Assembly (NCBI GenBank): GCA_016933055.1
Contig: JAFGBS010000004.1
Span: 239,350-303,349 of the forward strand
DNA length: 64,000 nucleotides
From: Promethearchaeota archaeon
GTDB taxonomy: Archaea > Asgardarchaeota > Lokiarchaeia > Sigyniarchaeales > Promethearchaeaceae
Reading direction: 5' to 3'
Made by a program: the position numbers and the translations under genes. How positions within the stretch are numbered: position 1 is the stretch's first letter; the number at the start of each line of letters is the position of its first letter. Of the stretch, positions 56,089 to 64,000 are shown piece by piece. The notes beneath the pieces were generated by a model. It saw only the letters and a program-made list of their open reading frames with translations, was not told where the DNA came from and did not search any database.

Positions 56089-56535
56089 TTATTCAGAAAT
56101 TATTTCGAACAGCATTTTATCTCGTATAGCTTTTTTGGATTCTCTCTTATCGTAAAAATGTCCTATGACATTATTCTCGGTTACAATTATCATGACTCCA
56201 GTAGATAAATAATTCAGAATCTCTTCATCTACTTCATGCAAATCTTCATTTCCATCTGGATGAGAGTGCATTTGCCAGACAATATCACATCCTCGCTCTT
56301 GCTTGAATTTGCGCATGTTATAGATTTTGTTTTTTTTCATTCGCATCCAAGACTTGGGCTTCTCATGTGCATTGCTCTCCTCTTCAGTAATTACATAATC
56401 AGTTACAATCCCAAAGTAATCTTTCCTTTCTGCAAACACCCATCCTGAGAAGATCTTATCCCCGCTTTGCTTTACCTTCTCAGTTAACTCATCAAAAACT
56501 TGTTCGGGGATTAAATATCGATAACCAGACGTCAT
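56089..56535 (-). CDS. JAMM/MPN metalloprotease-like protein
   Basis: The 148-residue product is a single JAB1/MPN+ domain. Zinc ligands are H90 and H92 in MHSHPDG and D103 in EVDEE; the glutamate upstream is probably in GWVFAE. The motif is HxHP-x6-HxxD, with histidine at the usual serine. Relatives remove ubiquitin-like modifiers or process sulfur-carrier proteins in archaea. No ubiquitin-like, E1 or E2 gene is seen in this window. The frame opens at 56616 with a hydrophobic stretch, but the ATG at 56535 begins the domain. Confidence 0.8.
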   Translation of the reverse strand: MTSGYRYLIPEQVFDELTEKVKQSGDKIFSGWVFAERKDYFGIVTDYVITEEESNAHEKPKSWMRMKKNKIYNMRKFKQERGCDIVWQMHSHPDGNEDLHEVDEEILNYLSTGVMIIVTENNVIGHFYDKRESKKAIRDKMLFEIISE

Positions 56536-56755
56536 TTTCCTCAGAAACCGCTTTTTTTTAAAGTAACTGCAAAATAATAGGTGGTATAATATTCCGGATA
56601 ATAAAAAAATTTTCAATTTGGAGGAGAATTTCTTATTTGTCAGAGAAATCGCTACCTATCAGATCCGACACAATATTTAGCGCTTATTAAAATTCACTCA
56701 TCAGCTTTTTATTTTGAGGAATTAACCAAACATAACAAAAAAGGGGTTAAGCACA

Positions 56756-56971
56756 ATGATGTTTTACGGCAACGAATATCGAAATATGACAGGTATAATA
56801 CGAGATATGACTAAACAGATGGTGAAAGTAGAGTTTACTCAAGTTCAGGTCAAGGAGAATGTAGTATTTATCCCCAAAGACTTGATTAAGGGAAGTTTTG
56901 AAACTAAACCTGGACTGGAACAAGATTTTCGATTACCTATTTGGTTTTTAAGTCGAAATAAACTTGTATGA
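56756..56971 (+). CDS. Small beta-rich hypothetical protein
   Basis: The 71-residue product is a short beta-strand-rich protein (TGIIRDMTKQMVKVEFTQV, VVFIPKDLI) without recognised family. It starts with two ATG codons; the first is used. It is in a small forward group with the gene at 57131, both of unknown function. Confidence 0.5.
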   Translation: MMFYGNEYRNMTGIIRDMTKQMVKVEFTQVQVKENVVFIPKDLIKGSFETKPGLEQDFRLPIWFLSRNKLV

Positions 56972-57130
56972 TCCCCATATTTTCTCCGTTTATAAGTCTG
57001 GAGGCAACCCAAAGTCATTTAGCAAGATAAATGAATTCATATTATGATTGAGATCTTTATTAGAATTCTTAGAAACTACAGATATATCTGAAGATCTTAC
57101 TTTTGGTACTTTATTCTGAAGGTGGAGAAT

Positions 57131-57424
57131 ATGGAATCGATGAGTGAAGAAGTCATATTAACTCAAATAGAAGCGGAATCCTATAGTCAACGGTGCGTCC
57201 TGCGTTTTCATGAAAACAATAAAGTTTCTATTCTAATTCCAACAGAAAATGATGAATACATTGCGCATTTGGAAGAACATCAAAAGTTAGTAGAATTTTT
57301 AAGCAAGTTTTTCACGGATTTTGAGAAAATTCGCTTGTATTCCAAGATTTCCAAAGAAATCCGGAACAACAAACCTCCTGTTTCCACCATATTAATTGAT
57401 TTTCTCCATCGGATAAAAAAATAA
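57131..57424 (+). CDS. Small hypothetical protein
   Basis: The product of about 97 residues (ATG at 57131; the frame opens at GTG 57122) has a short beta hairpin (SQRCVLRFHENNKVSILIPT) followed by a helical C-terminus with acidic and lysine-rich segments. No family is recognised. It ends 7 bases before a convergent membrane-protein gene. Confidence 0.5.
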   Translation: MESMSEEVILTQIEAESYSQRCVLRFHENNKVSILIPTENDEYIAHLEEHQKLVEFLSKFFTDFEKIRLYSKISKEIRNNKPPVSTILIDFLHRIKK

Positions 57425-57431
57425 AGTAACA

Positions 57432-58286
57432 TTACTCTTTATATCGTATTCCGCTCAATGCTAATAAGAGAATTCCCGGTCCATACACCATCCAGACTAA
57501 TTGAAACGCAACTGATGATGCTAAACCTATTTGAACATTAAATATTTCTCCTACAACTTCTGTTAAATACCAAAGAGTCACTCCAATTGCCGCAAAAATT
57601 CCGTTTCTTTTTGGATATAATTTATATCGCACTGCCTCCCATGCAATCCATGTGTTTGTCGTAAAAAAGAGTGTGTATACGGGACCGATAATGAGATGGT
57701 CAATAACCGCCATATCTTTCCATAAAATTGTTATGGCGACAACGGCAGATCCGTAAATCAAAATAGGGAGCCATAATTTTTGGAAAATAGTTTTCTTAGG
57801 TAACAGGTCTCGTGAACTTTTTCTCCAGTAGGGAAATTTCCTTCCATGTCGAAATAATAATAAGAAATGGGCGAATATTGAAAGTACTCCTCCCACCATG
57901 AAAATTGGGGTAGATGCATCTAATCCTGGAGCGAGATCTATTATTCGCATAATGATATCAGTCGGCACCATACATAGAAATGCACCAAAAAGTAATATCC
58001 AATCTTTTTTATCAATTCGATTGTCAAGCACAATTAGTACTATAAATAAACATAGCACGGAATTTCCGGATTTTGCCACCCCTGTGAATAATGTCTGTTT
58101 CAAACCAAACGGTTTTGGATATTCCATACCCACGAAGATGATTTCCTCATAAAGAAACACCATCCAATCTACTGCAAAAATGGCTCCCATGAGCAATATA
58201 TTGACACACACTATCACAAGCACCCAAGTGAGTTTCTTTCCAGTAATTGGTTGTTCAAATTTTCCTAGAGTAGTTGTTTCTGTCAT
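57432..58286 (-). CDS. Multi-pass membrane protein, possibly YhhN/TMEM86-like
   Basis: The 284-residue product has seven or eight hydrophobic helices; the segment LLFGAFLCMVPTDIIM and a later ILSIFAHFLL-like stretch resemble the lysoplasmalogenase (YhhN/TMEM86) layout, but no catalytic residues can be verified by eye. It is divergent from the Xaa-Pro peptidase gene with a 98-base spacer. Function open. Confidence 0.5.
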   Translation of the reverse strand: MTETTTLGKFEQPITGKKLTWVLVIVCVNILLMGAIFAVDWMVFLYEEIIFVGMEYPKPFGLKQTLFTGVAKSGNSVLCLFIVLIVLDNRIDKKDWILLFGAFLCMVPTDIIMRIIDLAPGLDASTPIFMVGGVLSIFAHFLLLFRHGRKFPYWRKSSRDLLPKKTIFQKLWLPILIYGSAVVAITILWKDMAVIDHLIIGPVYTLFFTTNTWIAWEAVRYKLYPKRNGIFAAIGVTLWYLTEVVGEIFNVQIGLASSVAFQLVWMVYGPGILLLALSGIRYKE

Positions 58287-58384
58287 GATCGTATGGTCGT
58301 TGACTTATTATAAAAATTTATCAATCTGTTGTGGATCAAAAAGAACTATGAAGATTTTTCAATAATGTCAACCAATTTCTGGAT

Positions 58385-59533
58385 ATGAAACCCATAAACG
58401 AAGAAAAATTCAAAAAAATTATTGATTTTCTCACCGAACATGCTATTGATTTCTTGCTTATTTCAGACTATGAAAACGCTAATGATGTAAATATGCAGTA
58501 TTTGACGGGTCATCCTATGGATGCAACCGTCATTGTAACTCAGAAAGGAGAGACATATCTGGTTCCTTGGGATGTCGCTTTAGCACAAAAATATGCAGAA
58601 GTAGATGAAATATTCGATTTGATGAATTATGAACACAGTCAGATAAAATTTCTTCACACATTCATCGAGGAAAAAATTCAGAAACACAAAGTGACGGTGG
58701 GATTAAATTCTTCCACCTCTTTTGGCAGTTTAGTGATGTTCAAAAAAGCCATCCCCCATATGGAGATCTTCCAGGAACCAATGTTAATTAGTAATTTATT
58801 AGGGGACCTACGAACAACCAAATCTGCCGCAGAATTGGAATTACTTAGAGAAGCTGCTAATATAGGGAATCAAACTATTCCCGAAATAGAAAATTTTGCT
58901 ATGAATGCGACCGATGAAACAGAAAATGATCTTGATTTTTTCGTTCGTAAGAAAATGGCATCATTAGGTGCAGAAGATGTTGCATTTCCGACCCTAGTGG
59001 GAAGCTCTACTAGAGCGCATAATATTCACTGCCACCCTTCTGCGAGTAATGCAAAGTTCGCCACCCCTGGATTAGCATTGATCGATTTTGGCGCTAAATA
59101 TAAAGGATATCATTCAGATATTACTGTCCCCATTAGTTTTGGAGAGTTAACTGCAGAACAAACCAAAATCCGCGATTTGACACAAAAAGCATATGACGCA
59201 GCAATGGAAATTCTTGACATAGGAGTTCCTTTATGGAAAGTCCATGAAGCTGCGATTAAAGTAATACAAGAAGGGGGTTATAACATGCCTCATTCTCTCG
59301 GTCACGGATTAGGATTAGCAACTCATGATGCTCCTCATCTCGGTTCGAAACCAACTAATCCTATCGCACTCCAATACTGGAAAGAAACCAAAGCTCAAAA
59401 CGGAATGGTGTTTACCATTGAGCCGGGAGTATACAAAGAAGGTTTGGGCGGTCAACGCCTTGAAAACGATGTTATCATATGGAATGATAGAGTAGAAGTG
59501 ATTACCAAATCTCGATTTATAACCGTACTATAA
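58385..59533 (+). CDS. M24-family aminopeptidase (Xaa-Pro peptidase-like)
   Basis: The 382-residue product has an N-terminal creatinase-like domain (YLTGHPMDATVIVTQKG) and a pita-bread catalytic domain with the metal ligands: two aspartates in LIDFGAKYKGYHSDIT, the histidine in SLGHGLGLATHDAPH, and glutamates in FTIEPGVY and GGQRLENDVII. These bind two metal ions and cleave N-terminal Xaa-Pro bonds. Length is typical. No signal peptide, so it is cytoplasmic. Confidence 0.9.
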   Translation: MKPINEEKFKKIIDFLTEHAIDFLLISDYENANDVNMQYLTGHPMDATVIVTQKGETYLVPWDVALAQKYAEVDEIFDLMNYEHSQIKFLHTFIEEKIQKHKVTVGLNSSTSFGSLVMFKKAIPHMEIFQEPMLISNLLGDLRTTKSAAELELLREAANIGNQTIPEIENFAMNATDETENDLDFFVRKKMASLGAEDVAFPTLVGSSTRAHNIHCHPSASNAKFATPGLALIDFGAKYKGYHSDITVPISFGELTAEQTKIRDLTQKAYDAAMEILDIGVPLWKVHEAAIKVIQEGGYNMPHSLGHGLGLATHDAPHLGSKPTNPIALQYWKETKAQNGMVFTIEPGVYKEGLGGQRLENDVIIWNDRVEVITKSRFITVL

Positions 59534-59557
59534 ATTTTAGTATTTTTTTTTTAATTC

Positions 59558-60094
59558 TCAAAATAAACCATGATCATTGATAGTGCTTGTAAAATCTCTC
59601 TTAAAGTCGAGAATTCCGGTTCCATATAAGGCGGATACTTCATAATATGTCATTTTATTTGTTGCTGCAAAATCCATACCTTCCTCTCTGGTAATTGCTC
59701 GATACGGACTATCAATTTTATTAGCGATTAGGTATATCTTTATAGCTTGTTCTTCTTTTACATATTTCAACCATGTGCTTAAATTTATGAAGGAATGAAA
59801 CCATTCAACTGAATATATCAAAATTACAATATGTGCGGCATGAAAAAACTGATCTTGGAAATGTCGAAATTGATCTTGCCCTCCAAGATCCCATAAGAAA
59901 GCATAAGTAGGACGATCATTAATCATATCAATTTTGTGAAAATCAACCCCGAAAGTCATTTTCTGGACTTCATCTTCCCGTAAGGTACCAGCTAATCTTT
60001 TAGACAATGTAGTTTTCCCAACTGCACCATCTCCTGCCACGATAACCTTGTAATATTTGATGGGAATTTCGTTGTTCGATGCGTTATTCACCAT
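59558..60094 (-). CDS. Ras-like small GTPase
   Basis: From the ATG at 60094 the 178-residue product carries GDGAVGKT (21-28, P-loop), TFGVDF with the switch I threonine (about 47), DLGGQ (69-73, G3), NKID (125-128, G4) and SAL (154-156, G5). It belongs to the Ras/Arf-like GTPases common in Asgard archaea and has no C-terminal cysteine for lipidation. The frame extends to 60193; those 33 extra residues are not typical. It is the upstream neighbour of the actin gene but in a separate position about 250 bases away. Membrane or cytoskeleton regulation is inference. Confidence 0.9.
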   Translation of the reverse strand: MVNNASNNEIPIKYYKVIVAGDGAVGKTTLSKRLAGTLREDEVQKMTFGVDFHKIDMINDRPTYAFLWDLGGQDQFRHFQDQFFHAAHIVILIYSVEWFHSFINLSTWLKYVKEEQAIKIYLIANKIDSPYRAITREEGMDFAATNKMTYYEVSALYGTGILDFKRDFTSTINDHGLF

Positions 60095-60339
60095 ACCATC
60101 CACTTCACATATAATAAAATGATGAAAATCCGTTATCTTGAGGATCTTTTCCATATTTATATTTAAATTTGATACATTGTAGTATTTTACCAACCTATCA
60201 AACTTACGACAAAATATCTACCTACTATACACTATAGAGAAATCTGGGATAAGGATCTTAGAAGAAAGATACTTGGTAATTTTTAAGATATCGTAGTGCG
60301 AAAATTAAAAAGAAGTAAAAAAATAGATGTTAAATTTTC

Positions 60340-61485
60340 TTAGAAGCATCGGTGGATAACAGATGCACCTAATTCTTTATATTCTCTTCGAGATACCCAC
60401 ATTCGCTGGAAGGTTTTCAATGATGCTAAGATAGAACCACCAATCCAGACAGAATACATACGTTCGGGTGGGGCAATGACTTTTACTTCGACAGATTCTG
60501 CAACCTGTTGTTTAATTTCTCTGGTTAATCTTTCCTTCAATCCAGGATACATTGTGGAACCACCAGATAATACTATGTTCGCATAAAGGTCACGTCGCAA
60601 GTCCACATCACAACCTTTAATAGAATTACACAAAACATCATCTAAGGGTTCTAACTCTTTTCCAATCACGGATGGATTGAAAAAGCATTCTGGTGCTAGG
60701 AAGCGTTCAACGCCCACGGTAATGGTTTCTCCATCGGGTAGCATATAGACTTTCTCGTTTCCAGAAATCTTTTTGGAAAGCATGATCTCTTTCTCCGGAT
60801 CTAATGCAACATAACAGAGTTTCTCTTTAATATCTCGGACAATTTCTTTTTCTGCGGATGTAGTAAAACTGAATCCTTTTTGTCGAAGTAATCGTTGTAG
60901 GTAGGTAGTAATGTCTCGTCCTGCTAAATCCAACCGGGCGATTGCATGAGATAATGCGAACCCTTCATAGATTGGCACGACGTGGGATACACCGTCTCCA
61001 ATATCCAGTACACAACCCGTAGTACGACCGGATGCATATAAGGATAGTACTGCTTGCATTGCTACGTATATCGCGGGGGTGTTAAATGTCTCAAACATAA
61101 TTTCAGCCATGCGTTCTCGATTTGGACGTGGATTCAATGGTGCCTCGGTTAATAAAACCGGATGTTCTGATGGATCAACACGTAAATCGGTGTAGAACGT
61201 GTAATGCCAGATCTTCTCCATGGCTAACCAATCTTCAATGATACCGTGCTCAACAGGGAACATTAATTTCAAAACCCCTTTCAATTGAAGAGCTTCTTCA
61301 CCAATGTAGTATTCCCGTGTGTAGTGTTCGACGTCAGTCATGATTGAAGTATATTTTGGATAGCCAATTAGTGTTGGAAATACAGATCTTGGCTGATCTT
61401 CTCCCGCAAACCCGTTCTTAGAAATACCTGTACCGTTGTCGACAACTAATGGTTTGGCCGACAAAAAATCTTGATCTTCTGCCAT
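60340..61485 (-). CDS. Actin (Asgard/lokiactin type)
   Basis: The 381-residue product aligns with eukaryotic actin over its length: [60 protein letters not shown], the second phosphate loop [25 protein letters not shown], and a C-terminus VIHRCF resembling eukaryotic VHRKCF. Such actins form filaments in Asgard archaea. It is single-copy here. The small GTPase gene lies to its left and PPi-type phosphofructokinase to its right, with no actin regulator adjacent; the poly-proline protein at 3 kb is the only candidate in the window. Confidence 0.96.
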   Translation of the reverse strand: MAEDQDFLSAKPLVVDNGTGISKNGFAGEDQPRSVFPTLIGYPKYTSIMTDVEHYTREYYIGEEALQLKGVLKLMFPVEHGIIEDWLAMEKIWHYTFYTDLRVDPSEHPVLLTEAPLNPRPNRERMAEIMFETFNTPAIYVAMQAVLSLYASGRTTGCVLDIGDGVSHVVPIYEGFALSHAIARLDLAGRDITTYLQRLLRQKGFSFTTSAEKEIVRDIKEKLCYVALDPEKEIMLSKKISGNEKVYMLPDGETITVGVERFLAPECFFNPSVIGKELEPLDDVLCNSIKGCDVDLRRDLYANIVLSGGSTMYPGLKERLTREIKQQVAESVEVKVIAPPERMYSVWIGGSILASLKTFQRMWVSRREYKELGASVIHRCF

Positions 61486-61513
61486 AATTTATAACCTACA
61501 GTTTTTGGTTTTT

Positions 61514-61526
61514 GGATAATTATACT
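61514..61526 (-). promoter_or_regulatory. TATA-like element of actin gene
   Basis: On the reverse strand this reads agtataattatcc and is centred about 35 bases from the actin ATG (61485), allowing a short leader of about 10 bases. Inferred from position and composition. Confidence 0.45.
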
Positions 61527-61767
61527 AAGATTATTATCTTGAGGAATAGTTATTTGTTCTTACCTAAATGAATTAGCTTGTTTAGAGAAATTTTATCGGA
61601 TAGAAATTTGATCTTAAATCCGTTTCTCCAATCTAAGTTTTATTTTCCTCATAGATAACATCTTGTATTTTGAATGAAAAATGAAAAATTGACTGGATTA
61701 ATCTTATTCCAAGGGATAATTTACTGTGGTATGGTCAACTTGCTATTATAAGTGAAGAAGAAAAACA

Positions 61768-62988
61768 TTAAAGAAACAACTTTTCCTTGCTTTTATACTT
61801 CACATCTTCCATGGCATCCCGAATGGCAATCAAATCCGAATTCGGGTCCACATACTTCTTTTTTGAACCCACTTCTAAATCAACCGCACAGATTTGGGTG
61901 CCATTCAAACTGGACATTTTTCCATAGACTCCATCGATCAGCATACTCATCGCATGATAGCCATATCTAAGTCCTGTTATTCTATCATACACGTTGGGGG
62001 TACCTGCCCTCATCGTATGCCCCAGAACTACGGAGCGTACTTCAAAATTAACATAGTGCTGTTCAAAGAATTGTTTCAGTTCTTTTGTCCTCTTGATCTG
62101 TTTTGCGATTTTATCTGCAATTTTTAATGCATGAAGTTCTGGGTGACCGAAAGTATCCTTTGGAAGATTATTTATGTCCTCTGCTGATATCACAGTGAAA
62201 TCCCGTTCTAAGGATTCCATACTGGGATATGCACCTTCAGCACATGCAATAATGTGGTAAGTATATCCTGCCCTAACTCGTTCTCGCAAAACTTCAATAA
62301 CATCTCGTTGAAAATCGAAAGGAGTTTCTGGTAGTAGAATAATATCCGCACCTGAGGACAATCCGCTAAACAAAGTCAGCCAACCTGCGTCTCTTCCCAT
62401 AATTTCTACTACAAAAATTCTCTGGTGGCTATGAGCGGTCGTTGTAATACTATCAAGGGAATTACTTGCCAATTGAGCGCTAGAAAAAAATCCAAAGGTA
62501 TAATCGGTTCCTGCTAGATCATTATCAATGGTTTTTGGACACGCAACGACTTTGGCATTTGTATATTTATATAGTGCTGCTCCCACTCCGCATGTATCAT
62601 CTCCACCGATAATAATAAGGGCATCTAAACCTATAATATGCATCTTTGCTTTCAAATCGAGAGCAACTTTTTTTCGTAAGGCTTCTTGTGCTTTCGGGTC
62701 AGTAAGTTTTACAACCTCTTCAAAAGGATTGGAACGAGAGGTATACAAAATTGTTCCTCCTCGAGTATGCAGATCATCTAATTCTCCAATTTTTAACTCC
62801 TCAACATAAAACTCTTTTATTTTTGGAATTTCTTCGATTGGAAATGTAAATATTTTCCATCCTTGCTTAATGCCAAGAATCTTTATGTCTTTCTCTTGAT
62901 ACCCACGAAGCAAAATACCATAGATCGCAGCATTCAGTCCGGGAGCATCACCACCACCTGTCAAAACGCCTACGTTCACTGTGTTCAT
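61768..62988 (-). CDS. pfp: 6-phosphofructokinase, PPi-dependent type
   Basis: PFK phosphorylates fructose-6-phosphate in glycolysis. The 406-residue product has TGGGDAPGLNAAI at the start, GGDDTCG (128-134) and PKTIDND (151-157). An aspartate after GGD and a lysine in PKTIDND are the residues that mark pyrophosphate-using enzymes (ATP types have GGDGS and PGTIDND). GRDAGWLTLFSG and the EGAYPS region complete the fold. PPi specificity is inferred from these residues and would make the step reversible. The ATG at 62988 starts the domain exactly. Confidence 0.9.
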   Translation of the reverse strand: MNTVNVGVLTGGGDAPGLNAAIYGILLRGYQEKDIKILGIKQGWKIFTFPIEEIPKIKEFYVEELKIGELDDLHTRGGTILYTSRSNPFEEVVKLTDPKAQEALRKKVALDLKAKMHIIGLDALIIIGGDDTCGVGAALYKYTNAKVVACPKTIDNDLAGTDYTFGFFSSAQLASNSLDSITTTAHSHQRIFVVEIMGRDAGWLTLFSGLSSGADIILLPETPFDFQRDVIEVLRERVRAGYTYHIIACAEGAYPSMESLERDFTVISAEDINNLPKDTFGHPELHALKIADKIAKQIKRTKELKQFFEQHYVNFEVRSVVLGHTMRAGTPNVYDRITGLRYGYHAMSMLIDGVYGKMSSLNGTQICAVDLEVGSKKKYVDPNSDLIAIRDAMEDVKYKSKEKLFL

Positions 62989-63050
62989 CTATTTTATTTA
63001 TCTAAAAATATTTAGTACTCGAAATGTAGGATTTTTAAAGAGTTTTACCA

Positions 63051-63638
63051 TTATTCTTTGTTTTTTATCGGTTCAAACTGTAAATTATCGGTTTTTGTGC
63101 TAGCGATATAACTACCCCCAATTGTATCTCTTAAAATCAGATGAAAGGGGCTAGTCCCTTGGAGACAATTCAAGAGTATTTCAAGAGTTGATTCGATCTT
63201 CTGATAGTTCGCATCATCCTTGGAAGCGTGGGTGAGCATGACATTCGTGAATTGTATCATTCTTTTTAAAATTCCTTCCACATTTGTGATCCAGTATTCA
63301 GCAGATGCTCCCGGTTCGATCTCAAAATCTGCTTCGGGTAATTCAATCACTCCTGTTGGACTTCGGAAGATTTTACTTGTCAAATCTCCATCATTGATCG
63401 TTAATGAATACGTTCCCGGAGCAAAGGCACTTCTTAATGGAATTATATCATTACGACGAAAAGAGCACGCATTACATTCCATTAACAAAATTAAAATGTC
63501 TTCTCCATCGGGTAGAGTATGTACATTGCGGCTAATCTGTAAGATCCCTTTTGTACAACTTGGACATGGTATATCTTGAATTTCAGGTAAACTATATTTT
63601 TCTTCTAACGATGGTTTTGTTTCCCAATCCTTTCCCAT
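63051..63638 (-). CDS. zpr1: ZPR1-type zinc-finger protein
   Basis: The 195-residue product has one ZPR1 zinc finger (CPSC near 25-28 and CNACSFRRNDI near 55-65) and the alpha-beta domain with GDLTSKIFRSPTGVIELPEADFEIEPG and a helical region to the end. Archaeal ZPR1 has this single-copy layout. Eukaryotic ZPR1 binds translation factor eEF1A; the archaeal role is not settled. It is divergent from the oxidoreductase gamma gene at 63789 with a 150-base spacer. Confidence 0.9.
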   Translation of the reverse strand: MGKDWETKPSLEEKYSLPEIQDIPCPSCTKGILQISRNVHTLPDGEDILILLMECNACSFRRNDIIPLRSAFAPGTYSLTINDGDLTSKIFRSPTGVIELPEADFEIEPGASAEYWITNVEGILKRMIQFTNVMLTHASKDDANYQKIESTLEILLNCLQGTSPFHLILRDTIGGSYIASTKTDNLQFEPIKNKE

Positions 63639-63788
63639 TTTCCTATACCCATTCTATTATCAAACTAAAACAGCTATTGAAGTTTCTATTTTAAGAATAA
63701 AAGTTTTTATGGATTAAGAATTCATGTGTTATATCATTAAAGCTTAGGAAAGCTAATTTTTAATGCAAATATAATTTAGGTTCTCTAT

Positions 63789-64000
63789 ATGTCGGTAGCA
63801 GTTCAAACAAAAGATATAATTAACGTAGTTATTCACGGACGAGGAGGACAAGGTGCAATCACGGCATCGAATCTCTTATGTGAATGCGCCTTTCGAGCGG
63901 GATTTAAAGATGTCCTTGATATTCCAAAGATTGGTGCCGAACGGCGAGGTGCACCTATTCAAGGTTTTGTACGTCTTTCTCGTGATAAAGAAATTAAACT
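63789..64000 (+). CDS. porG: 2-oxoacid:ferredoxin oxidoreductase gamma subunit (partial, 5' end)
   Basis: The first 70 residues run to the window edge: an ATG start, then VVIHGRGGQGAITASNLL with the GRGGQG motif, and IPKIGAERRGAPIQGFVRL, the next gamma landmark. This is a normal gamma start, in contrast to the gamma-delta gene at 34914. It marks a second 2-oxoacid oxidoreductase locus. Downstream subunits lie outside the window. Confidence 0.9.
   Translation, partial: MSVAVQTKDIINVVIHGRGGQGAITASNLLCECAFRAGFKDVLDIPKIGAERRGAPIQGFVRLSRDKEIK

Noticed and set aside
60094..60193. 33-residue N-terminal extension of the GTPase
   Set aside because: The extension has no domain and the ATG at 60094 lies just before the conserved core; the longer start cannot be excluded.
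60340..61485. Eukaryotic contamination as the source of the actin gene
   Set aside because: The gene has no intron, archaeal-style upstream DNA and archaeal neighbours on both sides.

Overview
The window is AT-rich, densely coded DNA from an archaeon, and its gene content points to an Asgard (Promethearchaeota) archaeon. The main markers are a full-length actin with a eukaryote-like C-terminus (60.3-61.5 kb), a Ras-like GTPase with a DxGGQ G3 motif (59.6 kb), a second degenerate Ras-like domain (3.6 kb), three longin-like proteins (two with winged helices), a roadblock/LC7 protein, two V4R/TRAPP-like proteins, a JAMM protease, an EMC6/Rab5IP-like membrane protein and a coiled-coil/poly-proline protein of the kind that binds profilin. 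Archaeal hallmarks are RtcB with archease, Trm5, DUF371, DUF99, a DUF39 homocysteine-biosynthesis protein, RqcH, PyrI, ferredoxin-linked 2-oxoacid oxidoreductases, a C/D box sRNA with perfect 12-nt spacing, tRNAs without encoded CCA, and TATA boxes placed for leaderless or short-leader transcripts. Bacterial-looking genes (hexameric glutamate dehydrogenase, GlmS, MFS sugar symporters, GH29 fucosidase) fit an organism that has acquired metabolic genes by transfer.

Layout. 1-8.8 kb: RtcB (cut by the window edge), longin-wHTH protein, archease, two coiled-coil genes (one with a poly-proline tract), the pseudo-GTPase, the V4R/TRAPP-like pair, an ECF S-component and a HEAT-repeat protein. 8.9-22 kb: a RecA-like/PPDK fusion, glutamate dehydrogenase, a sugar symporter, a class III aminotransferase, DUF39-ferredoxin, GlmS, a kinase-like protein and a class II aldolase. 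22-29 kb: tRNA-Ile, DUF371-Trm5, coiled coil, tRNA-Arg, a longin protein, PyrI, nitrilase, parvulin and HAD hydrolase. 29-31.6 kb: a compact cluster of longin-wHTH, two small proteins, a C/D sRNA and a roadblock protein. 31.7-36 kb: a PD-(D/E)XK protein and a three-gene 2-oxoacid:ferredoxin oxidoreductase operon whose beta subunit is circularly permuted. 36-47 kb: membrane proteins, ribbon-helix-helix regulator, two DNA methyltransferases, EMC6-like protein, RqcH, a phytoene-desaturase-like enzyme and a symporter. 47-53.6 kb: an aldo-keto reductase, fucosidase, symporter and zinc alcohol dehydrogenase, probably for deoxyhexose use. 53.6-64 kb: a degraded zinc-ribbon gene, zinc-ribbon/wHTH plus DUF99, tRNA-Ser, JAMM protease, M24 peptidase, GTPase, actin, PPi-type phosphofructokinase, ZPR1, and the start of a second oxidoreductase gamma subunit.

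The most unusual observation is the beta subunit at 32.6-33.7 kb: the half carrying YDNE-MNTG precedes the half carrying CPGCG and GDG, which splits the thiamine-diphosphate motif between the two ends of the chain. Next come the cytoskeleton/trafficking-type genes: the pseudo-GTPase domain with no canonical start codon, the poly-proline coiled-coil protein, and the repeated longin-wHTH architecture, which resembles Nprl2/Nprl3. All assignments are from reading sequence; no database search was run.
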